A program made the translations under genes and the position numbers. DNA of 64,000 nucleotides. Source: JAOZHU01 sp964506435 (GTDB lineage: Archaea; Thermoproteota; Bathyarchaeia; Bathyarchaeales; Bathycorpusculaceae). The stretch is taken from contig CAZDLK010000002.1 in NCBI GenBank assembly GCA_964506435.1, positions 1 to 64,000 on the forward strand, in the 5' to 3' direction. Below are positions 54,534 to 62,185 of the stretch, piece by piece; within the stretch, counting starts at the first letter, position 1, and each line of letters starts with the position of its first letter. Under the pieces are notes generated by a model. It worked only from the letters and a program-made list of their open reading frames with translations, was not told the origin of the DNA and made no database searches.

Positions 54534-55600
54534 TTCGCCCTCTTTCTTTTCATCATAAGGTACATGAAGAATGGGACTCCGAGAAGGGAAGTTATGATGC
54601 CAACTGGAAGTTCTGTAGGCATTATTACGAGGCGACCTACGGTGTCAGAAAACAAAAGTACGCAAGAGCCGACAAGGGCGCTGCAGGGTATGAGGAATCT
54701 GTGGTCGCTGCCAATAAGCATTCGGGCAATATGTGGACCAACTAGGCAGACGAAGCCGATGACTCCGGTGAAGCAGATAATTGTGGAAGTTGCTAAGGCG
54801 GCTACTAGCATGCATATTGTCAGCACTCTTTTGGGGTTAACACCCAAACTTGTTGCTACATCTTGACCCATGCTCATCGTGTTGATGTCCCAAGACTGCA
54901 ACATCATGATGACGAGGCAAACTGCAACAATGGGTAACATTAGTATGATGTTGTTCCACATTGCGGAACTGAGTCCGCCCATTAACCAATAGACTACAGA
55001 CTGCACCTTTTCGGAGGAAGGGGAAATATATTGAATTAAAGATGTCAAGGCGGAAAAAAGGTAGTTAATAGCTACACCTGCTAGAATTACAGTTTCAACC
55101 CTCATTCCCTTAATGCGGGCGAAGACGTATATGATAAACAGTGCTAGCAAGCTGAATATGAAAGAATTAACTACGGTAAGGTAGCCACTGAACGCAGTTA
55201 CAAAACCTATTCCGAAGACTATAGAAATTGATGCGCCAAAGCCAGCAGCTGCAGAGCAACCTAGAATATATGGCGAAACAAGAGGGTTTCTTAGAGTTCC
55301 CTGCATCACTGCGCCCGCTGCTGCAAGTCCGGCTCCAGCAATTATTGCCAAAACAATGCGTGGAAGACGCAAATCCAAGATTATTGTCTGGCATACTGTA
55401 GAGCCAGGATCAAATCCGAGCGTTGGGAAAATCCTCGCTAGTATAGTTTGCATAGCCTCACTTAACCTAGGGGAACCAGCACCGAGGCTCACTGAAACAA
55501 CTATTGCTATAAGCAATACTAAAAAGAGGGATAGTATGACAAGAATTTTGCGCTTCTTGCCTTTATGATAGAGCTTTTTGAGTTCTAATGCGGTGCTCAT
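54524..55600 (-). CDS. FecCD/BtuC-type ABC permease
   Basis: 358 residues. About ten membrane helices of the type II importer fold. Family blocks: LRLPRIVLAIIAGAGLAAAG near residue 75, GTLRNPLVSPYILG, GVAINYLFSAL, and the coupling region GFVCLVGPHIARMLIG near 290. ATG at 55600 overlaps the binding-protein stop by four bases. Transports a metal-tetrapyrrole or siderophore together with the ATPase downstream. Confidence 0.95.
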   Translation of the reverse strand: MSTALELKKLYHKGKKRKILVILSLFLVLLIAIVVSVSLGAGSPRLSEAMQTILARIFPTLGFDPGSTVCQTIILDLRLPRIVLAIIAGAGLAAAGAVMQGTLRNPLVSPYILGCSAAAGFGASISIVFGIGFVTAFSGYLTVVNSFIFSLLALFIIYVFARIKGMRVETVILAGVAINYLFSALTSLIQYISPSSEKVQSVVYWLMGGLSSAMWNNIILMLPIVAVCLVIMMLQSWDINTMSMGQDVATSLGVNPKRVLTICMLVAALATSTIICFTGVIGFVCLVGPHIARMLIGSDHRFLIPCSALVGSCVLLFSDTVGRLVIMPTELPVGIITSLLGVPFFMYLMMKRKRANWG

Positions 55601-56736
55601 GGATACACGTATACTCCTTTCAGGTCAGCGCTGAAGAATCGTTCGATGAACTGTCCGTGTACTGCTGCAGGGTCTATATCGGCAAAGAGGTCTGGGTGGA
55701 TCCACTTTGCAAAATAGAGTTGGCCGATTACATTTCTTTCTACCAAGAGGGTGCTGCTGATAATGTAGACTTTGCCATTAACAACGGCGTTTACTCCAGT
55801 TATTCCAGTTCGCGACATCATGTTATTCCTCAAGTTTACGAATGCTGCGTAATCGGTTCCATCCAGATAGGTTTGCATTCTTATGATTATGTCAGGGTTC
55901 TGTTCCAGAACGAACTCAGCACTCAATTGAGCGCCAGTTGTTACGTTTTCAGCGATGTCTATTCCTCCTGCCCTTTCTATCAGTACACGATATGAGCTTG
56001 TGTTGCTTGTGCTGTAATACGCCTTGTACCATTCATAGAAAACCAGTGGCTTCTCGTTCCGAGTTAGGTTTTCCACGCGCTCCATAACGAGATTCGTGTA
56101 GTAATCGTCGAAATCCAGGAAGTCTTGAGCTATATCCTCTGCCTCCAAGATTAATCCCAGATTTGTTAGGAATTGGCTACGCCTGGTTGATAAGGAGTCC
56201 TCTATAACCGCTGCGCCAGTTGCTTCGATTTGAAGCCTCTGCTCGTCAGTTAACCTTTGACTGGCAATTACTAAGTCGGGTTCCAGCTCTAATAACGCCT
56301 CCATGCTAATGGTGTTATCTTGGTCGCCTACAGAAGGTACATCTAAAATGTACTCTGGAAGAAGATTCAATACAGACTCAGTGTACATTCCAGTACGAGC
56401 AACGATTTTCTCACCAGCGCCCATAGCGTAGACAATTTCAATCGAAGTAAGGGCAGCTATGCGCTTTACAGGAAGCGTCACATGTATTGTCGCTCCTGTG
56501 GCATCGTCAATAGTGACAACAACGGGTGCCGGAGTAGGAGTTGGAGTTGCCGTGGGTACTGTCGTGGGAGACGGCGAAGGCGTTGGAGTTGGAGATGACG
56601 AGGGAGTTGCCGTTGGAGTTGCCGTTGGGGAGGGCGTCTGAGATGACGATAAAGAGTAACTGTAAACTCCGTAAGCGCCAGCTACAACAATTATTATGAT
56701 AAGAACTGCACCTAAGATCATGTTATTTTTTTCCAT
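55597..56736 (-). CDS. BtuF/FecB-type substrate-binding protein
   Basis: 379 residues. One N-terminal hydrophobic segment (MILGAVLIIIIVVAGAYGVY) that anchors it to the membrane, then a 35-residue Pro/Thr/Ser spacer (TPTATPTATPSSSPTPTPS). The Peripla_BP_2 fold starts at VTIDDATGATIHV and has MEALLELEPDLVIAS and GKVYIISSTLLVERN. The family carries cobamides, haem or siderophores. It is the first gene of operon A, about 200 bases after the promoter shared with operon B. Confidence 0.92.
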   Translation of the reverse strand: MEKNNMILGAVLIIIIVVAGAYGVYSYSLSSSQTPSPTATPTATPSSSPTPTPSPSPTTVPTATPTPTPAPVVVTIDDATGATIHVTLPVKRIAALTSIEIVYAMGAGEKIVARTGMYTESVLNLLPEYILDVPSVGDQDNTISMEALLELEPDLVIASQRLTDEQRLQIEATGAAVIEDSLSTRRSQFLTNLGLILEAEDIAQDFLDFDDYYTNLVMERVENLTRNEKPLVFYEWYKAYYSTSNTSSYRVLIERAGGIDIAENVTTGAQLSAEFVLEQNPDIIIRMQTYLDGTDYAAFVNLRNNMMSRTGITGVNAVVNGKVYIISSTLLVERNVIGQLYFAKWIHPDLFADIDPAAVHGQFIERFFSADLKGVYVYP

Positions 56737-56895
56737 GAAATTTCACCTCCCAGTAATCGGGTGTTCCAAAATAATGATTGGACTTTGAAACAAGCCGCAA
56801 CAATCAGCCAGAAGAATTGATTTATCCTTGATTTCCTTCGAGTTTGGAAACAGTGAGATTTGTTTCAGTTGATTATTTCCAACAAGTCTACATGA

Positions 56896-57034
56896 GTGCA
56901 TTAATGTGTTTATTATCCCGTCCCCAACCTTCATTTCGGATGGATTATCCAACCACTTATATAAAACTTGTTGCAACTTAAGTTAAATTCAAGTTGAATA
57001 CCAAAAAAAGCCACATGGACGTGAACTGCCACAG
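56896..57034 (-). promoter_or_regulatory. Operon A promoter, near-duplicate of the operon B promoter
   Basis: On the minus strand it reads: AAGTT-type dyads, a TATA box (TTTTATATAA, 56957-56967), and a dyad around TGGATTATCCA (56941-56951) near the expected start of transcription. An exact dyad ATTCAAGTTGAAT is at 56987-56999. The core 56938-57034 matches 61478-61573 at about 80 of 97 positions by my eye alignment. Weaker match extends to about 56896. The leader to the binding-protein ATG is about 200 bases. Confidence 0.75.
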
Positions 57035-57087
57035 CGAAAAGAAAAAAGAAATCTTACAACCAAACACCGAATGCTACGCGCACGCGT

Positions 57088-58443
57088 CTACTTCTCAGTC
57101 ATAAGCAAACTTTCCGAAGAATTCACCACATCTTCAACAAACGTCAGAACTCCATTGAAACCCATCAAAGGCCTCGTGGTCAACAAGGCTTTTTCATGAT
57201 AAGGAAAAGAAATAGGTATAAAACACGGCTGCTTCACATTCAACATCCTCGAAACATATTTCTCTACACTGCTTCCAAATACGAACCTAGGCGCCCTTTC
57301 GTTAAGACAATCCATAATTTCATATTGGTCAGGACAAACCATAATCGAAGTATCCAGCGAATTAACTCTGACATACCGCTTAATTGCTTCGTAATTGTTT
57401 GGCCCCACCTCATTAAGACCAATTAAAGCAGGGTACATGCCCAAGTATTCGTAAAAAAAGGCGACAAGCGGCGCTACTTGAGACGAGTCACCGAAGACGC
57501 CGAAAGTTGATCCTCTAAGACCCCTGCCGAGAGGAGAGGTACGCGCAAGAACAGGGTAACACTTCATCCTAACACGTTTTGACTCCAAATCAACGCTTTG
57601 GCTGGAAATCTCGAAATAATCAGCAACTGCTCTCAACCATGTTTCTGTTGGACCCAGCCCAAAGGGTGCGAGAATATTCAAATCCAGATGAGGAATTCCA
57701 AATTCTTTTTCAAAGAAAAAGCCAATCGCAGCACCATATTCTTCCTGAATGACCAAGTTAAGTTCAGCTTGGCTTGCGCGTTCAAGGTTCGCTAAAGATA
57801 CGTCTGCACAAATAACAGACACTACCTTAACACCGAGCAAGGCAAGCATTCGTTTCAACTCTGAAATGTCATTCGCCCAATTATAATGGAAAATTGTTGG
57901 ACCCACTATGTTGACGCTTTTAGGCAATTTTTTGGAATTGACCTTAACTACGGTTTCAAGAATTTTAATCGTTGCAGTTTTGAACCCCTCTGCATAAGTT
58001 CCAGTAAAGCCAGTGCTATCCATTATTGTGGTCTTGGGTTTTAGATTGGAACCGCGAACTATTCTGCCAAGATCTTCACCAATTAATGAAGTACCCGAGT
58101 GGTTTATGACTCCGAGTAGTCCACAGCGTTTTGTTTCAAGCAAATGAAGCGCTTTCACGAGGTTTTTTTCAGTACCGTAGATAAAATCTCGATCATCAAC
58201 ATAGGTGCAAGCAATTCTACGCTGATTAAATGGAGATTTGTTTAAGCAATCAGAAGATTCAGTGGAATAAATGAGGGGTGCCTGCAAATCAGTTGTGTAA
58301 GTTAAATAGGATTTACAGGATAGGGGACCAACAAGCACAGTATAAGCTTCGCGAATTCCTTCAAAGGCAGCTATTGCCCCTGCAAGAGAATCCAGTCTAT
58401 GCGAAGCCTTGGAAGAGGTGCCCATCATTTCTCCAACCTTCAT
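57088..58443 (-). CDS. Nitrogenase-like component 1 subunit (NifK/NifN/BchB-like)
   Basis: 451 residues with the three-domain Oxidored_nitro fold: HRLDSLAGAIAAFEGI near 15, VLVGPLSCKSYL with Cys43, and INHSGTSLIGEDL near 110. Of the three NifK cysteine positions, only the middle one (Cys43) is a cysteine. The first is replaced (SHRLDSLAGA) and the third is a threonine/serine. This is the one-cysteine pattern of NifN and of BchZ. No FeMo-cofactor ligands were seen. It overlaps the fused NifH-NifD gene by 47 bases from ATG at 58443; ATG at 58425 with GGAG in front is an alternative start. Likely role: second half of an electron-accepting reductase. Confidence 0.88.
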   Translation of the reverse strand: MKVGEMMGTSSKASHRLDSLAGAIAAFEGIREAYTVLVGPLSCKSYLTYTTDLQAPLIYSTESSDCLNKSPFNQRRIACTYVDDRDFIYGTEKNLVKALHLLETKRCGLLGVINHSGTSLIGEDLGRIVRGSNLKPKTTIMDSTGFTGTYAEGFKTATIKILETVVKVNSKKLPKSVNIVGPTIFHYNWANDISELKRMLALLGVKVVSVICADVSLANLERASQAELNLVIQEEYGAAIGFFFEKEFGIPHLDLNILAPFGLGPTETWLRAVADYFEISSQSVDLESKRVRMKCYPVLARTSPLGRGLRGSTFGVFGDSSQVAPLVAFFYEYLGMYPALIGLNEVGPNNYEAIKRYVRVNSLDTSIMVCPDQYEIMDCLNERAPRFVFGSSVEKYVSRMLNVKQPCFIPISFPYHEKALLTTRPLMGFNGVLTFVEDVVNSSESLLMTEK

Positions 58444-60628
58444 TGAAAGGAACCTTCAGTTTTGAATACAATTGGCTAGCGTATTCGAGTCCACTGTTGA
58501 AACCATAATTGGGATAAATGGGAAAAGCGCAACACGGAACGCTGTAGCTGAGCCCACTAAGAAGAGGAGGTGCTAGGATAAAATCTGGACGGGTTTTGAG
58601 TATAACCTGTTCGCGGTCTTCAGGCGGAGAATTTTGTTCAATTTCAAATTTTCCGTGATATTTAGTAGACACAGGTGAATCAGTTGAAGAAAGTGTAGAA
58701 ACGCAAACTTTCGATATTTCCACGCCTAAGTCAAGTAGTGTAGAAAGAAGCCAATCAATGTTGTGTGAATTACTAAAAATTAAAGCTTTCTTTCCAGAAA
58801 AAAAGTCCTTTAAAGAAGAAAGCTGCCTCTCATAATCTGAATGCGCAGCACAAATTAATTTTTCAGCCTCAGACTTTTTCCCAAAACGCAAAGCAAGAGC
58901 ACGAGTAAATTCGGCAGTCTGATTAAAAGCAGCAGGAAAAGGCAGCTGGAGAGTCTCCAAATTGAAACGGGTTTTGAAGAGTTCAGGCAATGTTTGACAT
59001 AGACGCGGTCCATAAGTGAACATGAGGTTAACACAAGCTCTCTTAAAGTGCTTTATCTCAGCCAAACTAGTATCTCGAATAAAACGACAGTTCACGTTAA
59101 TTCCTAAGCCGCTAAATATCTTTCTTAATTCATCAAAATTTGGTTCACCGAATCGGGCAATCGTTATTTCCCCAACAACATTGACTGAATCATCAAGTGT
59201 AGTGACACTATCATCAATCAAGTTTTCTGCGATTGCCCGATAGGCACCGAGAACGCCATCACCATAATCTCCTTTAATAACACCAGCAGAATCAATGGAC
59301 AGCACACTTACTCCTTCACTCTGCAGCTCACTGGCAAGAGAATTAACGTCTTCGCCGATAATTCCAGCGGGACAAGAATTAATGATAAATATAACGGAGG
59401 AGGGAAACCTTTTGTAAACTTTTAGTATTGTCTCTCTTAACTTGCTGGCGCCTCCGAAAATAACATCTTTTTCCCGCATGTTTGTACAAAGAAGATTCGG
59501 CAGAGACCTCTCACCAGAACTCGATTGTGAATTATCAGTCATTTGCGACCAAAATTGAATATACGAGCAACCCTGAGAGGAATGTATTATGGCAACAGCA
59601 TCTTTAATTTGACCAACAACGGAAGCCGCACCTGATAAAGAACACCCATGAGCGGGTTTTTCCGACCTTGCTGATGAGTTCCCCTTAATTTTCCCATCTG
59701 AAAAAGATGCGGTTCCTTTCGGCGCTTCTGATTTGAATATACTCGATTGCGGAGACGAATTGCCTGCAAGTTTTTGAACAGAAGCAGAACATTTTATCAT
59801 CTTCGAATCATAAAGATACTCATGAAGAAAATGATCCAACTCTTCATCTGAAAGAGGTTTTGGCACAACAGGAGTATGTTTACGCTCAACATGATCCGCG
59901 ATGGACCTGAAAACATCTGCTATGTCAGATTCTGGAGTGTACTGCATTATTGGTTTAGATGCAAGCTCGGCCTGAACAACAAGCTCGCTTCGTGGAACGA
60001 ACGCAACCAGCTCCGTGCCAATTAATCTTGCAAAAGCAGTGATGACTTCCCTTTCGTTCTTCGTCCCCCGCTCATTGCCAATGACCCCTCCAAGCTTGCC
60101 ATGAGAAGTAGAAAAACGCTTCAAACCCTTAGCTATATTGTTAGCCGCATAAAGAGAGGCAATCTCCCCGGAAGAAACAATGTACACCTCATCTGCGTAC
60201 CCCTCACGCATAGGCACGGAAAAACCGCCACAAACCACATCGCCTAAAACATCAAAAAACACATAATCAAACTGTCCAGTATCCAACCCCTGCTCCTTGA
60301 GCAATTGCAACATCTGAATAATACCTCTCCCAGCGCATCCAACACCAGGTTCTGGACCGCCGCTCTCGATACACTTGATTCCGCAGTACCCCGTTAACAT
60401 GACGGAGTCAAGCGAAACAGAACCAATACGATTAAGTTGCTCTAAAACGGTTTTCTGCGTGAACCCGCCCAAGAGTAATCGAGTGGAATCATGCTTGGGA
60501 TCACAGCCTATTTGCAAGAGCTTCTTCCCGTTGACCGCCAAAGCAGCTACAACATTTGATAGAATAGTGGATTTTCCAATTCCGCCTTTACCGTAAAATG
60601 CAATACCCTTCACCTGGCAGTCCACCAA
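58397..60628 (-). CDS. NifH-NifD/E fusion: nitrogenase-like reductase
   Basis: 743 residues. Residues about 7-265 are a complete NifH/BchL protein: P-loop YGKGGIGKST, switch II DVLGDVVCGGFSVP, and cluster ligands Cys98 (GVGCAGRG) and Cys133. A polar Ser/Lys linker (about 266-322) follows. Residues about 323-735 are a NifD/NifE/BchN-like subunit with cluster cysteines Cys329 (AHGCSLSG), Cys354 (SSQGCSYIQFW) and Cys419 (INSCPAGIIGED). The usual MoFe cofactor ligands are not evident. NifH normally starts as MxxIAFYGKGG, so GTG at 60610 with GGTGGA in front may be the true start rather than TTG at 60628. Fusion makes the donor and the catalytic subunit stoichiometric. Confidence 0.92.
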   Translation of the reverse strand: MVDCQVKGIAFYGKGGIGKSTILSNVVAALAVNGKKLLQIGCDPKHDSTRLLLGGFTQKTVLEQLNRIGSVSLDSVMLTGYCGIKCIESGGPEPGVGCAGRGIIQMLQLLKEQGLDTGQFDYVFFDVLGDVVCGGFSVPMREGYADEVYIVSSGEIASLYAANNIAKGLKRFSTSHGKLGGVIGNERGTKNEREVITAFARLIGTELVAFVPRSELVVQAELASKPIMQYTPESDIADVFRSIADHVERKHTPVVPKPLSDEELDHFLHEYLYDSKMIKCSASVQKLAGNSSPQSSIFKSEAPKGTASFSDGKIKGNSSARSEKPAHGCSLSGAASVVGQIKDAVAIIHSSQGCSYIQFWSQMTDNSQSSSGERSLPNLLCTNMREKDVIFGGASKLRETILKVYKRFPSSVIFIINSCPAGIIGEDVNSLASELQSEGVSVLSIDSAGVIKGDYGDGVLGAYRAIAENLIDDSVTTLDDSVNVVGEITIARFGEPNFDELRKIFSGLGINVNCRFIRDTSLAEIKHFKRACVNLMFTYGPRLCQTLPELFKTRFNLETLQLPFPAAFNQTAEFTRALALRFGKKSEAEKLICAAHSDYERQLSSLKDFFSGKKALIFSNSHNIDWLLSTLLDLGVEISKVCVSTLSSTDSPVSTKYHGKFEIEQNSPPEDREQVILKTRPDFILAPPLLSGLSYSVPCCAFPIYPNYGFNSGLEYASQLYSKLKVPFNEGWRNDGHLFQGFA

Positions 60629-60633
60629 GATTG

Positions 60634-61392
60634 TTATGTTTGCGTGGGTTTTGCGGTGATTTTTCTGTTGAGAACAACCGTAGAGGTTGTCGTGGCAACT
60701 AAGAGTACGGCAAAAAGTAAACCTGAAAATTCCGGTATCGTATCTACTGAATTAATGAATATTGTTCTTGCTGTTAATGATCCGTCGTCATGGCTTACAC
60801 TGCCACCGCTGGATCCGTAGTCGTTAGAATTCCACATGATTATCAAAGAGTAAGTGCTGTCTACAGTCCACTCGATATCTTTTCCATCAGAATCTCCACT
60901 GCTAAGTGGCTTTTTTAACTCGACAGTTACAACGTTTGAGGCGTTTACAGTCATTGCGCCTGTTCCGTCCTGCGAATCATCAACGGTAACAGCTGCGATA
61001 CCATTGAAGAATATGTCACGATAACCGTTTGCGGCGTAGCTGTCATGTCCAAAAATGGCTCCATCCGTGTTCGCAACCATGCAGGCAGTTCTGCCCAACT
61101 GGAAGCAAACCCATGGATTATCTGAGTCTGCTGTGAACCTGACCGCTATGTACAGGTAGGCGCCGGCATGTTTCGTCCAAACGTCAGCTGTTCCCTGCGG
61201 GTCAATTGCAACATTTGTATAGTAGCCTGCGTCATCCCACTCGCTTCCGATGACGCCGTCAATTTCGCTATCGCTTATTTGGTTGCCTAAGAAAGCGGTG
61301 AAATCGGATTCAGCGGAAACGCGCTGTATTGCCGCGCATGTAACTATTAAAAATCCCAGCAGTGATATTGAAATTAAGTTTAGTTTTTTCAT
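60634..61392 (-). CDS. Secreted protein with DOMON/EB_dh-like domain and PEF-type anchor
   Basis: 252 residues. Signal peptide (NLISISLLGFLIVTCAAIQ), then a beta-sandwich opening DGVIGSEWDDAGYYTNVAID with KHAGAYLYIAVRFTAD and PWVCFQLG strands, as in the CBM9/DOMON/ethylbenzene-dehydrogenase gamma families that bind haem or sugars. The end IPEFSGLLFAVLLVA, a helix and LNRKITAKPT matches PEF-CTERM-like anchors. It is the first gene of operon B, five bases before the fused NifH-NifD gene. A surface tetrapyrrole- or sugar-binding protein in front of a nitrogenase-like reductase is unusual. Haem ligands cannot be assigned by eye. Confidence 0.72.
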   Translation of the reverse strand: MKKLNLISISLLGFLIVTCAAIQRVSAESDFTAFLGNQISDSEIDGVIGSEWDDAGYYTNVAIDPQGTADVWTKHAGAYLYIAVRFTADSDNPWVCFQLGRTACMVANTDGAIFGHDSYAANGYRDIFFNGIAAVTVDDSQDGTGAMTVNASNVVTVELKKPLSSGDSDGKDIEWTVDSTYSLIIMWNSNDYGSSGGSVSHDDGSLTARTIFINSVDTIPEFSGLLFAVLLVATTTSTVVLNRKITAKPTQT

Positions 61393-61432
61393 GTTTGCTA
61401 CTTCCCGAAACTATTCCGACTTTGGTGATTAG

Positions 61433-61573
61433 GTTGCATCAACGTGTTTGTCATCTCAGTTCCCAACTCCTCACTTAGGATGGATTATCCAGCCGTTTAT
61501 ATAAAAATTGCTTTAACTAAAGTTAACTTCAAGTTGAATACGAAAGAAGCCACTTGGACACGAACTGCCCCAG
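61433..61573 (-). promoter_or_regulatory. Operon B promoter, near-duplicate of the operon A promoter
   Basis: Same order as at 56896-57034. The exact dyad TTCAAGTTGAA is at 61528-61538, AAGTTAACTT (palindromic) at 61520-61529, the TATA box (TTTTTATATAA on the minus strand) at about 61497-61507, and TGGATTATCCA at 61481-61491 with flanking GG and CC. The leader to ATG at 61392 is only about 90 bases, against about 200 in operon A. Confidence 0.75.
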
Positions 61574-61591
61574 AACAGCAAAATTTATTAG

Positions 61592-61625
61592 CGATATCTG
61601 TTATTCGATATCTATTAGGCGATAT
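61592..61625 (+). promoter_or_regulatory. Three CGATAT repeats at 14-base spacing, PadR operator candidate
   Basis: CGATATC at 61592 and 61606 and CGATAT at 61620, exactly 14 bases apart, lie between a TATA-like AAATTTATTA (61580-61590) and the ATG at 61628. ATATC/GATAT repeats are typical of PadR-regulated promoters. Their position over the transcription start fits autorepression. Confidence 0.6.
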
Positions 61626-61627
61626 TG

Positions 61628-62101
61628 ATGTGGGAAAACTATGGACACCACCCAGGACATGAAATAAAGCATCATCCTAGGCGGGGAAGCCTCAGAATAT
61701 GGGTGCTTGCAATACTACAGCAATCACCACGAAATGGCGCTGAAATAACAGATCAAATTGAATTAGCAAGTCGAGGCTGGTGGAGACCGTCACCTGGCTC
61801 AATTTACCCATTGCTGGACACGTTACAAAAGGAGGGAAGCGTCAGCAGGCGCGAGGACGGAAGATACGAAATCACGGAAAAAGGCAGAAACGAGTACGAG
61901 TGGCCGTGCGGAACGCCATCGAGGCAACCGCGGTCCGTAGCGGATATAATAGCAGAAATGAACAGTTACATTTCGTATCTTGAAGACGTGAAACAAACGG
62001 ATGCTTCCAAAATTGCGCCCAACACTGATAAGCTTAAACTGTTAAGAGACCGACTGACAGCCTTCTTAGACTCGCTTAATACAACAACCGAAACAACCTG
62101 A
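61628..62101 (+). CDS. PadR-family transcriptional regulator
   Basis: 157 residues from ATG at 61628 (TTG at 61625 also possible). The PadR winged helix is clear: SLRIWVLAILQQSPRNGAEI, then RPSPGSIYPLLDTLQKEGSV and SRREDGRYEITEKGRNEY. A C-terminal helical region (SVADIIAEMNSYISYLED, KLKLLRDRLTAFLDSL) is the dimer domain. It precedes an ABC exporter by 84 bases, the usual partner of PadR regulators in drug or lipid efflux. It also diverges from operon B, but its repeats lie on its own side of the gap. Confidence 0.9.
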   Translation: MWENYGHHPGHEIKHHPRRGSLRIWVLAILQQSPRNGAEITDQIELASRGWWRPSPGSIYPLLDTLQKEGSVSRREDGRYEITEKGRNEYEWPCGTPSRQPRSVADIIAEMNSYISYLEDVKQTDASKIAPNTDKLKLLRDRLTAFLDSLNTTTETT

Positions 62102-62185
62102 GCAAAAAACACGCACCATTAATTTCTTAGCCAAACAAAACCACTGCTGACTTGCATCACGTACCAGCCAAGCTGCCTGAGTGAC

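Noticed and set aside
56530..56640. Short tandem DNA repeat as a mobile or regulatory element
   Set aside because: It is the coding sequence of the Pro/Thr-rich spacer of the binding protein, a common low-complexity linker.
56740..56960. Cobalamin riboswitch in the operon A leader
   Set aside because: No B12-box-like sequence or large conserved fold was visible, and the conserved part covers the promoter more than the leader.
56743..56976. 77-codon minus-strand open frame in front of the binding-protein gene
   Set aside because: Its start lies upstream of the predicted TATA box and most of it is the untranslated leader. Only a short NTLM-like stretch is shared with the operon B leader, which DNA-level duplication explains.
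57088..60628. A nitrogen-fixation (nif) locus
   Set aside because: No nifB, nifE/N pair, nifV or molybdenum genes; the NifK-like subunit lacks two of three P-cluster cysteines, and the neighbours are tetrapyrrole-related.
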